From assembly GCF_017301615.1 (NCBI RefSeq), contig NZ_CP059066.1, positions 2,802,888 to 2,866,887 of the forward strand: 64,000 nucleotides of DNA. Direction: 5' to 3'. This document shows, piece by piece, positions 54,572 through 63,256 of the stretch (positions are counted from its first letter, which is position 1; the number at the start of each line of letters is the position of its first letter). The translations under genes were made by a program, and so were the position numbers. The stretch comes from Koleobacter methoxysyntrophicus. Lineage in GTDB: Bacteria > Bacillota > Thermosediminibacteria > Koleobacterales > Koleobacteraceae. The notes under the pieces are model-generated. The model had not been told where the DNA came from. It searched no databases and saw nothing but the letters and a program-made list of their open reading frames with translations.

Positions 54572-54848
54572 GGCATGTCCTTAGCTGACCTGGTCTTTGC
54601 CCCCACACCCGCCTGCTGGAGGTTTCGCTCAAGGTCTAAACCTTCCCACTACTTCCCCTCTCCTTTTGGAAAGCCTTCAGAAATGCATTTAAACTCAATT
54701 TAACCTTAACCTTCAGTTTCCAAAAAGGGCAGGACTTACCTCTAAGCCGCACCATGCTCAGTGATATGTGAATTTATATCACCTTACGTGGGTCGTTTTG
54801 CCTGCGACTGGCATCGACTTTCAACCACAGACCTAAGTTAATGCCGTT
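54572..54848 (-). ncRNA. Structured non-coding RNA of about 277 nt, class uncertain
   Basis: A clear promoter fires right at the base of a closing helix: GGCAT...CTTAG at the 5' end pairs with CTAAG...ATGCC at the 3' end. Inside are a GTGATAT/ATATCAC hairpin (54761-54782), a TTTTGGAAA/TTTCCAAAA helix with its arms near 54716-54724 and 54662-54670, an AAGGT/ACCTT hairpin and GC-rich single strands. No long ORF with a ribosome site fits. The zinc-ribbon gene starts about 35 bases later. The location near hpf and flagellar genes is compatible with the raiA RNA class, but I could not confirm any family. Confidence 0.6.
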
Positions 54849-54854
54849 GAAATA

Positions 54855-54883
54855 ATTATACCCTTTGAAATTGGAAAAAGCAA
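54855..54883 (-). promoter_or_regulatory. Promoter of the structured RNA
   Basis: TTGCTT and a perfect TATAAT are 17 bases apart on the minus strand. The predicted start lies about 7 bases downstream, at the beginning of the closing helix. Confidence 0.8.
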
Positions 54884-54979
54884 GCTATAAAGAGGATTTA
54901 TTGAAAAATTATCTGCTTTTTAAAACTATTTATAGCTTATTAAGGGCAGTTAATATACATATGTTTTGAAAAGATCTTG

Positions 54980-55492
54980 TTATTTGCGTTTATCTATAAA
55001 TCTCGGTTCAATATCTGATTTATTAAAGTGATATGAACTGATAATTCTTTTATATGTTTTTAATTTAGTAATGCTTTCCTTCAACCCTTCAAAACTGTTC
55101 ATCAATATTGCTTGATTTTCGTCCTGAATCTTTTTTATTTTCACAATCAGATTTTTGACTTCATCAATGGCTTCATACAGCTCATTCCATATCAAGTCAG
55201 ACACCAGACCTTTAAGTTCCGGCATCTCCAGTTTATTTACCATAGTGCTGTTACCGAATCCTGCCTTCAAATCCCTAATATTACCGCTAATTTCATCTAT
55301 CTCCATAATAAGATAATTTTTTTTACTTAATGTTTCATTTACCCTATCCAATTCACCTTTTTTAAGGAACAAATTTTCTTCTTCAACTATCCCTAGCATA
55401 ATTTCATATCTTTCAGCCATTTCTCTATAGGCAGATATAAGTTCTTTAAATATAAAATTTAAATCCCTATTTATCAATTTCAAGTCCCCCAT
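54980..55492 (-). CDS. FliT/FlgN-type flagellar chaperone
   Basis: This 170-residue protein is all-helical (Leu/Glu/Lys heptads across 10-150) with weak sequence identity but the size and layout of FlgN/FliT export chaperones. These hold late flagellar proteins for secretion. It overlaps fliS by 26 bases, which supports a FliT role as in B. subtilis fliST. No catalytic motif is visible. Confidence 0.7.
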   Translation of the reverse strand: MGDLKLINRDLNFIFKELISAYREMAERYEIMLGIVEEENLFLKKGELDRVNETLSKKNYLIMEIDEISGNIRDLKAGFGNSTMVNKLEMPELKGLVSDLIWNELYEAIDEVKNLIVKIKKIQDENQAILMNSFEGLKESITKLKTYKRIISSYHFNKSDIEPRFIDKRK

Positions 55493-55880
55493 TTTGTTTT
55501 ATCTGCTGTTCCTTGACCTTTTCAAAAACTTGAATCCATGTATCTTTTAAATTGTTTAACATATTATTTACCTCATCCAAAATGCCGGTATCTTTGTTAA
55601 TATTTGCTTCTATTAACCTTCTATGAATATAATCATATAAAACGTATAAGTTATTGGCAATTTCGCCTGCATCAAAATTTAGACTTGCCATAAACTCAGC
55701 TACAATATCCTGTGCCCTTTTTAAGCATTCATTAGCCTTATCATATTTCTCTTCCTTCAGTGCAAGTTTCCCTTGATTTACGAATTTAATAGCACCATCG
55801 AAAAGCATCAAGATTAATTTGTCCTGGCTAGCGGTTTGAATCTGTGTTTGTTTATACTGCTGATAAGGATTGGTTTTCAT
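55467..55880 (-). CDS. fliS: Flagellin export chaperone FliS
   Basis: This 137-residue FliS has the motif YQQYKQTQIQTASQDKLILM at residues 6-25, MLFDGAIKFV, the helix with LYDYIHRRLIEAN and the WIQVFEK end. FliS binds flagellin and prevents early polymerisation. It heads the fliS-fliT pair. An AT-rich gap with a TTTACG/CGTAAA dyad precedes it. Confidence 0.95.
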   Translation of the reverse strand: MKTNPYQQYKQTQIQTASQDKLILMLFDGAIKFVNQGKLALKEEKYDKANECLKRAQDIVAEFMASLNFDAGEIANNLYVLYDYIHRRLIEANINKDTGILDEVNNMLNNLKDTWIQVFEKVKEQQIKQNGGLEIDK

Positions 55881-55978
55881 AAAAACATCCTCCCATTAAT
55901 AAAGATTTTTATATTCTTTTCTAATTGGCTTTTTGTTAATGTTTGTTTACGCAAATATTAATTATCGTAAATATTAAA

Positions 55979-57025
55979 TTATAAAGTACTTATCAGTTCA
56001 ACTATCCTAACAACCCCTTTTGCATTTATTAAACTCCGGCCCTTGTTTTTTAATTTTATCCTTAAAGAATAATCCTTAATAAATGTTTTAATTAATTTTA
56101 ATAATTTTTTATCATCCAAGTTATAATACCACCCTAAGCTTTTTAAATATCCCAACTCGTCCATCTTCTTAACAATAAATTCCTGATTATCGGCCATAAT
56201 AAATGCTAAAGTCGGGGTTCCACATGCACATAACTCGTACAGGGTGCTGCCACCGGCAGAAATGGCTATATCCGATTTAAGCATAATCTCAGATATCTCT
56301 TTTATATTTTCGTGTAATATAACATTTTTATTTTTTTCTTTTATTTTTCTTAATTCCTCCTTGTTGCTAAAACCGTTACCTATAATAACATTTATGGTTA
56401 AATCTTTAAGTTCTTCGTCATCTAATATCATTTTTAAAATTTTATAGCTCATGTTATAGGGGTCAGAACCCCCGGTAGTTATCATTATTTCTTTTACTTC
56501 TTCGTTAATTACCTTATCAGGCAGGTTTCTGAATTCCTCCCTGAGCAGATTATACTTTGGGCCTAATAACATGACCTCATCTTCCGAATACTTTTTGTAG
56601 TCCATATACTCCGCCGCTATATTACCGTTTATCAATATATCTACCGGGTAAACAAATTTATTTAAATCATCGATGTATCCTATCTTTTTTACATGGGGTT
56701 TTATTTCTAGAAAGTATTCTTCTGTAACATTGTAACTGTCTATAAATAACAAATCTAGACCATATTCTTTAATAGCATAAATAATCTCTTTTGCTTCCCT
56801 CTGCAATTCATATAATCCTTCTTTTAGATCTGTTGTTTTTTTATAATTCAATTGGATAACGTTAAAACCCGATTCTTTTATTTTTACAATTCCATCTTTC
56901 ATTTTACTCAAAAAGTAAACTTCATACCCCTGTTTTCTAAATTCTACAGCCAATGACAGGCAGCGCATTATATGGCCAAAACCAATATTTGGTCCTGCAT
57001 CGACCCGAAAACCTATTTTGTTCAT
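55979..57025 (-). CDS. pseG: UDP-2,4-diacetamido-2,4,6-trideoxy-L-altropyranose hydrolase (PseG)
   Basis: This protein of about 348 residues has the GT-B-like PseG fold: FRVDAGPNIGFGHIMRCLSL near residues 5-24, MITTGGSDPYNMSYKILK and AISAGGSTLYELCACGTPT. It removes UDP to give the free 6-deoxy-AltdiNAc used by PseI. The Met at 57025 lies three bases after the pseH stop with GAGG upstream, so the frame start at 57040 is not used. It is the last gene of the pathway operon. Confidence 0.9.
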   Translation of the reverse strand: MNKIGFRVDAGPNIGFGHIMRCLSLAVEFRKQGYEVYFLSKMKDGIVKIKESGFNVIQLNYKKTTDLKEGLYELQREAKEIIYAIKEYGLDLLFIDSYNVTEEYFLEIKPHVKKIGYIDDLNKFVYPVDILINGNIAAEYMDYKKYSEDEVMLLGPKYNLLREEFRNLPDKVINEEVKEIMITTGGSDPYNMSYKILKMILDDEELKDLTINVIIGNGFSNKEELRKIKEKNKNVILHENIKEISEIMLKSDIAISAGGSTLYELCACGTPTLAFIMADNQEFIVKKMDELGYLKSLGWYYNLDDKKLLKLIKTFIKDYSLRIKLKNKGRSLINAKGVVRIVELISTL

Positions 57026-57027
57026 AT

Positions 57028-57552
57028 CTACCTCTTCCATTCGTCTTTTAAAATAGACATTATTATTACATCTTTAAATTTTCCGTTTTTAAATATCTCC
57101 TTTCTCAAGATTCCTTCCTGGTGAAAACCGACTTTTTTATACAATCTTACTGCCGGCTCATTATCGCAAAAGGTCTTGAGATAGATTTTCTGTAAATTTA
57201 GCTCATCAAAGGCATATTGTAATAAACTTCTTACGGCTTCTTCACCATAACCCTTGCCTTGCTCTGTTAGTTCACCGATCATAATTCCTAATTCTGCCTT
57301 TTGATTTTTGAAATCAATATTATTTAAACCTATAGTGCCAATCGGTTTCTTCTTATCCTTAATCTCTATAATAAATTCAAGTCTTGTATCATCATTTATA
57401 TATTTTTCATACCAGTTAAAATGCTGTTTTGCTGTAATCCCTACATAACTAAAGAGCTGATCTATGACCTCTTTTTGATTCCTCCAAACTACTATCATAC
57501 TACCGTCTTGTTCTTCTAAAACCCTTAATTTAAGCCTTTCGCTCTGTAACAT
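57028..57552 (-). CDS. pseH: GNAT acetyltransferase (PseH)
   Basis: This N-acetyltransferase of about 174 residues acetylates the C4 amino group of the UDP-sugar made by PseC. Seen are SERLKLRVLEEQD, IGTIGLNNIDFKNQKAELGI and the acetyl-CoA loop LTEQGKGYGEEAV. The start could be ATG 57567 or 57552; the latter has AAGGTGA upstream. It sits between pseI and pseG. Confidence 0.87.
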   Translation of the reverse strand: MLQSERLKLRVLEEQDGSMIVVWRNQKEVIDQLFSYVGITAKQHFNWYEKYINDDTRLEFIIEIKDKKKPIGTIGLNNIDFKNQKAELGIMIGELTEQGKGYGEEAVRSLLQYAFDELNLQKIYLKTFCDNEPAVRLYKKVGFHQEGILRKEIFKNGKFKDVIIMSILKDEWKR

Positions 57553-57619
57553 TTTTTTCACCTTCATTTCTACTTCTCTTTAGTTTAAATTTTTACTATT
57601 ATGGCTGCTATAAAATTTG

Positions 57620-58669
57620 TTATTCTATCATACTCCATTCTAGTGGTGTTCCTCTTTCAATATCCTTTACTGCTTTTTTCCCCAACACATCTGGGAAATA
57701 TTTAGGTTCAAGCCCGTTTGCCGGCCTAATTATTCGTATGTTTTCCTCTGTTAAAATCTCACCTTTCTTAATATTTTTTACTACAAAAATCGATTTTCTG
57801 AAGGCTCTACTGATTTTTTCCCTTTCTGATACCTCATAACTTATTCTGCCCATTGCCTTTTCTGCTGCTCTTATGTCTTGTACCATCTGTTTAAATTCCT
57901 GGGGTTCCATCGAAAATGATGCGTCTGCACTTTCAACCTTTCTACTCAAACAAAAGTGTTTTTCTATAACCTTTGCCCCTATGGCTACAGCTGTTACTGC
58001 TGCCACTGATCCCAACGAGTGATCCGACAATCCGGCGGGGACGCCAAAAGTTTCTTCTAAATTTTTTATTGTCTTTAAGTTCATATCGTCTGGAATTGCA
58101 GGATATGCACTCGAACATTTTAGTAGACATAAATCATTGTTACCCTGGGATTTTACTGTATTTACTGCTTCTTCTATTTCTCCTAAAGTCCCCATTCCAG
58201 TTGACATTATTATCGGCTTTCCTTTTGAAGCCACATATTTAATCAACGGTATATCAACTAATTCAAAGGAAGCTATTTTGTAAAAATCGACTCCCAGGTC
58301 TTCTAAAAAATCTATGGCTGTTTTATCAAATGGGGTTGAGAGAAAGTCTATTCCTGCTTTCTCTGCTTCTTCTTTTAATTTCCCCTGCCATTCCCAGGGG
58401 GTATATGCTTTCTTATATAGGCTATACAGGCTTTCTCCTTTCCAGGTCCCTTTTTTTATCTGGAAATATTCTTTATCAGAATCTATTGTAAGGGTATCGG
58501 CCGTATATGTCTGTATCTTTATGCAATTCGCACCTGCTTCTTTCGCTGCATGTATTATCTCTATTGCCCTGTTGATATCTCCCCCATGGTTGGCTGACAT
58601 TTCTGCTATTATATATGCAGGATATCCTTCCCCAATCAAGGTGTTTTTTATTTTGATAATCTTGTTCAT
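57620..58669 (-). CDS. pseI: Pseudaminic acid synthase (PseI)
   Basis: This 349-residue NeuB-family enzyme condenses phosphoenolpyruvate with 6-deoxy-AltdiNAc. The TIM-barrel half has AEMSANHGGDINRA, KIQTYTADT and GLSDHSLGSVAA; VESADASFSMEP is characteristic of PseI rather than NeuB or LegI. The C-terminal SAF domain (about 290-349) acts on the partner's active site. Confidence 0.93.
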   Translation of the reverse strand: MNKIIKIKNTLIGEGYPAYIIAEMSANHGGDINRAIEIIHAAKEAGANCIKIQTYTADTLTIDSDKEYFQIKKGTWKGESLYSLYKKAYTPWEWQGKLKEEAEKAGIDFLSTPFDKTAIDFLEDLGVDFYKIASFELVDIPLIKYVASKGKPIIMSTGMGTLGEIEEAVNTVKSQGNNDLCLLKCSSAYPAIPDDMNLKTIKNLEETFGVPAGLSDHSLGSVAAVTAVAIGAKVIEKHFCLSRKVESADASFSMEPQEFKQMVQDIRAAEKAMGRISYEVSEREKISRAFRKSIFVVKNIKKGEILTEENIRIIRPANGLEPKYFPDVLGKKAVKDIERGTPLEWSMIE

Positions 58670-58800
58670 TTTGCCTCTCTACCTTTCAAATCATTATATT
58701 TTGCACTGTAAATCTATATATGCTTGCAGCTACCTTGAAAATATTACATTACATTTTCATCATCATCTACTGGTGTCGTATTTGCTGCATGTATGTCTAG

Positions 58801-59538
58801 TTAGTAAATTTTCTTTTGCTTAATATGTGCATTTATATTGAACAATTCCGGCATGTTTTTAAATAATTTTATTATATCATTAAAATTAAAATCATGTTTC
58901 CCTTTGTATAAACAGCGGTATATGGCTTCGATTAACTGAAAGTCCTCTTTTGTATCTAAAGTCCATCTATGGTATGAGTAATCTGTATCATTTTTATAGT
59001 AATAGACCTTTTTACTGTGCTCATAGATATAAGGGGTAACATGTTCTCTTTGGTAGTGTTCCTTGGCATTATTGAAGGCATCTTCTAAAACATTAAAGGA
59101 AAACACTTCTGTATCGAGCCCCCTGGGATAGGTCCTTTGGTTTGGGTCGATTCCCGCATTTGTTACTATGTCATAATGATTTTTTTTGTAAAATAGGGTG
59201 AGTTCGTCGATTATATTGGGATCAATAAGGGGGCAATCCGATGTTATCCTTACTACCATGTCAACATTGTTTTGTTCGGCTGCATAGTAATATCTGCTCA
59301 GTACATCATCTTCACTGCCCCTAAAGTATTTAATACCGAGTCTTGTTGCTTCTGCTGCTATAATGTCATCTTTTTTTTGGGTAGTTGTAGCTATTATTAT
59401 TTCATTGATTTGGGCTGCTTTTTTGACCCTGGTTATCACATGTTCTAAAACGGTTTTACCGCACAGCTCCATCATTACTTTACCCGGTAACCTGGTGGAG
59501 CCCATTCTTGTCTGGATTATTGCTGCTGTTTTCCCCAT
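58801..59538 (-). CDS. pseF: CMP-pseudaminic acid cytidylyltransferase-like protein (PseF/SpsF)
   Basis: This nucleotidyltransferase of about 245 residues has the CTP-binding AAIIQTRMGSTRLPGKVM at the N-terminus and SDCPLIDPNIIDEL. It resembles SpsF, which stands in for PseF in many Gram-positive Pse operons and makes CMP-pseudaminate for transfer. The ATG at 59538 has AGGTGA just upstream, so the GTG at 59547 is less likely. Confidence 0.85.
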   Translation of the reverse strand: MGKTAAIIQTRMGSTRLPGKVMMELCGKTVLEHVITRVKKAAQINEIIIATTTQKKDDIIAAEATRLGIKYFRGSEDDVLSRYYYAAEQNNVDMVVRITSDCPLIDPNIIDELTLFYKKNHYDIVTNAGIDPNQRTYPRGLDTEVFSFNVLEDAFNNAKEHYQREHVTPYIYEHSKKVYYYKNDTDYSYHRWTLDTKEDFQLIEAIYRCLYKGKHDFNFNDIIKLFKNMPELFNINAHIKQKKIY

Positions 59539-59547
59539 TAAGGTCAC

Positions 59548-60744
59548 CTACTTCCTGTAGTAGCCCAATACTTTTTCGATTGCCTTGACTACATCCTCTA
59601 TATCTTTGTTATTCATTTTAGGGAATAGGGGTAATGTTATTATTCTTTCATATAATTTCTCTGCATTTGGGCATAATCCTTTTTTATACCCGAGTTTTTG
59701 ATAGTATGGATGATAATACACGGGTATGTAATGAACATTTACTCCTATATTTTCTGCTTTTAGGGCTTCGAAAATCTCTTTCCTGCCGGCTTTGAACTTT
59801 TCCAGCTCTATCTGAATTATATAGAGATGCCAGCTGGAATTGGAATATGGTTCTTGGTAAGGTATGATTATACCATCTATTTGGGATAGGTACCTGTTGT
59901 AGGTTTCGGCTATTTCTCTTCTCTTTTTTATGAAGCTGTCTATCTTTTTTAACTGGCTTATCCCCAACGCACATTGTATATCTGTAATCCTATAGTTATA
60001 ACCCAGTTCTATTTGCTCGTAATACCAGGAACCTTCTTTTTTGTTTGTCAGTAATTCTTTATCTCTGGTAATGCCGTGGGTTCTAAACAGGGATAGTTTT
60101 TTTTGATATTCTCCATTATTTGTGGTTATGATCCCACCTTCACCTGTTGTGATGTGTTTTACGGGATGCAGGCTGAATTCTGTCATATGGGATATGGCAC
60201 CGATTTTTTTACCTTTGTACTCTGTTCCTATGGCATGGGCTGCATCTTCTATTACGATAAGGTTATAGTATTCTGCTATTTGGAGAATCCCATCTAAATC
60301 AACGGCCTGACCGGTAAAATCAACGGGAATGATGGCTTTGGTTTTTTTTGTTATCTTTTTTTCTATTTGATTTGTATCGATGTTGTAGGTCTTAGGGTCT
60401 ATATCTGCAAAAACGGGGATCCCCCCTTGATAAAGAACACAGTTGGCTGATGCAGCAAATGTTATAGGGGTTGTTATTACTTCATCTCCCTCTTTTATCC
60501 CTGCTGCAAAGCATGCAGCATGTAATGCCGCTGTGCCGCTGGCCACCACTACTGCATATTTAGCACCAACATATTCTGCTATTTTTTCTTCGAGTTCCCT
60601 TGCTTTCGGTCCTGTTGTAAGATAATCGCTTTTTAGTACATCTGCAACTGCCTCTATATCCTCTTCATCTATCCAGTGCTGCCCATATGGTAAGTATTTG
60701 TCACGAACAGGTCTGCCTCCGTTTATGGCTAATATATCGCTCAT
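59548..60744 (-). CDS. pseC: UDP-4-amino-4,6-dideoxy-L-AltNAc transaminase (PseC)
   Basis: This 398-residue DegT-fold aminotransferase uses pyridoxal phosphate. Motifs are VVASGTAALHAACFAAGI, VIEDAAHAIGTEYKG and FSLHPVKHITTGEGGII with the PLP Lys in PVKHIT. N-terminal GRPVRDKYLPYGQHWIDEED is typical of PseC. It forms the 4-amino sugar. Confidence 0.93.
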   Translation of the reverse strand: MSDILAINGGRPVRDKYLPYGQHWIDEEDIEAVADVLKSDYLTTGPKARELEEKIAEYVGAKYAVVVASGTAALHAACFAAGIKEGDEVITTPITFAASANCVLYQGGIPVFADIDPKTYNIDTNQIEKKITKKTKAIIPVDFTGQAVDLDGILQIAEYYNLIVIEDAAHAIGTEYKGKKIGAISHMTEFSLHPVKHITTGEGGIITTNNGEYQKKLSLFRTHGITRDKELLTNKKEGSWYYEQIELGYNYRITDIQCALGISQLKKIDSFIKKRREIAETYNRYLSQIDGIIIPYQEPYSNSSWHLYIIQIELEKFKAGRKEIFEALKAENIGVNVHYIPVYYHPYYQKLGYKKGLCPNAEKLYERIITLPLFPKMNNKDIEDVVKAIEKVLGYYRK

Positions 60745-60757
60745 TTTTGTCCCTCTC

Positions 60758-61705
60758 TTATACTAGATTTGGATTAGTTTTTATCCAGTCTTCTGTTTTC
60801 TTTATGCCTTCTTCCAGGGAAACCTTCGGTTCCCATCCTAATAGTTTTTTTGCCTTTGAATAATCGCATAGTAACTTCCGGATTTCGCTCTGGGGGTGGA
60901 TGTGAGGCACGTGTTTTATTTGGGATTCTGAATCGGCTATGAGCCTGGCTAGGTTATTGATTGATATATCTCTACCCAATCCTGCATTGACAATTTCACC
61001 GTTCACTTTATCGGAATATCCGGCTTTAGCTACAAAATCGGCACAGTCTTCAACATATAATAAATCCCTTGTTTGTGTCCCGTCCCCGTATATATTTAGG
61101 GTTTGCCCCTCTAGGTTGCGTTTAATAAATATGGCAACTACTCCACCTTCTCCACCCGTTTTTTGGAATGGCCCGTATGTGTTAAAGGGCCTTATTACTA
61201 CAGCCGGAAGTTTATATGTGTGCCAATAGGAAAGTACCATATTCTCTGCTGCAATCTTGCTTCCTGCATATGGAGAAGCAGGCTTTGTGGGATGAAGTTC
61301 TGTAATGCCGGCATCATCATAAGCCCGGTCGTAAACCATACAGGTGCTCATAAATACTATCTTTATCCCTGATTTTCTGCATTCCTCCAGTACATTAAAG
61401 GTTCCTATTGTATCGTTTTGAAAGGTCGTGTCCGGATCATCGATACTGTCCTGAACGTTTATGCTCGCCGCCAGGTGATAACATATGTCAAAGTTATTTT
61501 TAAAAACATGGGATAACAGTTTGCTGTCTTTTACATCACCCTTTACAAATTCCTTAAAATTCGCTTTTTTCATGAGCTCCGTAATATTTTCAATTCTCCC
61601 GTTAGATAAATCATCAATTATCCATACTTTATGTCCGTCTTCTAAAAGCCTTTTAGTGACCCATCTACCTATGAATCCTGCTCCTCCTGTTACAAGAACC
61701 CTCAT
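60758..61705 (-). CDS. NAD-dependent sugar epimerase/dehydratase, possible Pal-type enzyme
   Basis: This 315-residue extended SDR has the cofactor loop VTGGAGFIGRWVTKRLL and the YAGSK active-site Tyr-Lys with STCMVY. It sits between the PseB-like dehydratase and PseC. In Gram-positive pathways such as that of Bacillus thuringiensis the first pseudaminate step is done by two enzymes, Pen and Pal; this protein stands where Pal is expected. Another NDP-sugar epimerase role remains possible. Confidence 0.75.
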   Translation of the reverse strand: MRVLVTGGAGFIGRWVTKRLLEDGHKVWIIDDLSNGRIENITELMKKANFKEFVKGDVKDSKLLSHVFKNNFDICYHLAASINVQDSIDDPDTTFQNDTIGTFNVLEECRKSGIKIVFMSTCMVYDRAYDDAGITELHPTKPASPYAGSKIAAENMVLSYWHTYKLPAVVIRPFNTYGPFQKTGGEGGVVAIFIKRNLEGQTLNIYGDGTQTRDLLYVEDCADFVAKAGYSDKVNGEIVNAGLGRDISINNLARLIADSESQIKHVPHIHPQSEIRKLLCDYSKAKKLLGWEPKVSLEEGIKKTEDWIKTNPNLV

Positions 61706-61721
61706 CCTATCTCCTCCGATT

Positions 61722-62732
61722 TTAAATTATCTCTTCTTGTTTCAACAAATTCTTTATTTCCTCTTTATTTAAAGGTTTTTGATTCTGAGAACTGTATACA
61801 GTGTTTTTAAATGGTTTAACACCCTCGTAATTGTAGCATTTTTTTGTAAACAAAGGAGGAATAATAAACATATTATCAAGCTCTAAGGCGTATTTAGCTT
61901 CCTCTTCAGTCATAAGCTCTTCGTACAGCTTTTCTCCCGGTCTGAGACCGATAATCCTTCTGCTTACTTCATTAGCTGTATACTTATATTTTTTTGAAAA
62001 TTCTTCAATAACCACTTCTACAAGGTCATTTAATTTAATTACAGGCATCTTTAGAACGAAGATTTCTCCTCCCTGAGCCCTCTTAGCCGCTTCTAGGGTA
62101 AGGTCAACAGCCTGGGAAATAGTCATCATAAAGCGGGTCATTTCCCCATTGGTTATGGTTACTTCTTTTTTCTCCCTTATCTGCCTTTCGAATAAGGGAA
62201 TAACAGATCCCCTTGAACCTATTACATTTCCGAATCTTACGGCTGTAAAAACCGTCTTTTTGTTCCCTTTATAATAATCCGCTGCTGATATTAACCGTTC
62301 CGCAAGTAATTTCGTGGCACCCATCGTGTTGGTAGGACTGATTGCCTTATCAGTACTGGTATAAATAACTTTTTCAACCTCACAATTCAAAGCAGCTTCG
62401 ATCACATTTTGGGTTCCCAGTACATTCGTTTTTACGGCTTCAAAGGGATTATATTCACATGCCGGTACATGTTTTAAAGCGGCTGTATTGAATACAATAT
62501 CTATGTCTTCCATTGCCCGTAATAATCTTTTGTAATCCCTTACATCCCCCAGTAAAAAACGTATATTGGAATAATTAGATAATTCCCACTGCATCTCATA
62601 CTGCTTAGCTTCATCCCTGCTGAAAACCCTTATAACTTCAGGATTAAACTTAATGAGCTTTCTTATAATAACCCTCCCGAGGGAGCCCGTTCCTCCTATG
62701 ACAAGGATTTTCTTTCCTTTGAAAAAATCCAA
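61722..62732 (-). CDS. pseB: UDP-GlcNAc 4,6-dehydratase (PseB/Pen-like)
   Basis: This 336-residue SDR has GGTGSLGRVIIRKLI for NAD(P), NTAALKHVPACEYNPFEAVK and TSTDKAISPTNTMGATKLLA. The usual catalytic Tyr of Y-x-x-x-K is Met (NTMGATK), as in the WbpM-like subgroup rather than H. pylori FlaA1/PseB, which has Tyr. The Asp-Lys of STDK is kept. With the neighbouring SDR it probably makes UDP-4-keto-6-deoxy-L-AltNAc. It heads the pathway operon. Confidence 0.88.
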   Translation of the reverse strand: MDFFKGKKILVIGGTGSLGRVIIRKLIKFNPEVIRVFSRDEAKQYEMQWELSNYSNIRFLLGDVRDYKRLLRAMEDIDIVFNTAALKHVPACEYNPFEAVKTNVLGTQNVIEAALNCEVEKVIYTSTDKAISPTNTMGATKLLAERLISAADYYKGNKKTVFTAVRFGNVIGSRGSVIPLFERQIREKKEVTITNGEMTRFMMTISQAVDLTLEAAKRAQGGEIFVLKMPVIKLNDLVEVVIEEFSKKYKYTANEVSRRIIGLRPGEKLYEELMTEEEAKYALELDNMFIIPPLFTKKCYNYEGVKPFKNTVYSSQNQKPLNKEEIKNLLKQEEII

Positions 62733-62758
62733 TTCCTCTCCCCCTTTCCCTCAGAGAA

Positions 62759-63256
62759 TTAATCTATCTTTTCCAGCGCCGATCTGATTAATCTCGATAC
62801 ATATTCACATTTCTGGGAAATGCCATAATATAGTACCTGAGAACGCCTTGATATTCTTAATCCCTTTTCTTTTTCCGTTTCGTCTTCCTTCGCCTCCGCT
62901 AAGGCACCGGTCATAACATCCTTTATTATAGGCATAATTATTACGCCAATCAAAGCCATTTCCTTGGTTTTATCCCGGATTATCTTATCAAGTTTATCCA
63001 ATTTCTTTATTATACGGTCTACTTTTGACTTGTTCCCGTTAGAATTATATAATTCATACAAATCATCACTGTACTTTTTTGCCTTGTCACACTTAACCTT
63101 AATGTATTCAAGGACATCAGCAGCCTTTTCCATATCTATTTTAAAATCTGTAAAATCCATCTTGTTTTTATTCCAACTGCTGATAATTGAATCTATAATT
63201 TCTTTAACAGGTAAAGCTTCTTTACAATAGGTGCTCAATACCTGTTTTAATGTCAT
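62759..63256 (-). pseudogene. Maf flagellin glycosyltransferase, C-terminal part (out of frame)
   Basis: This 165-residue helical ORF starts at ATG that overlaps the stop of the upstream frame (TAATG). Its opening MTLKQVLSTYCKE continues the conserved Maf sequence if one G is added to the six-G run at 63280-63285: the joined text then reads NATEGG-AKISGTRIMTLKQV. So it is the C-terminal domain of the same gene rather than a separate one. Reinitiation at this ATG might still make it as a separate polypeptide; its ribosome site is weak. Confidence 0.75.

Noticed and set aside
54537-54606. N-terminal extension of the zinc-ribbon ORF
   Set aside because: It overlaps the 3' part of the structured RNA, and the internal ATG at 54537 has the proper ribosome site.
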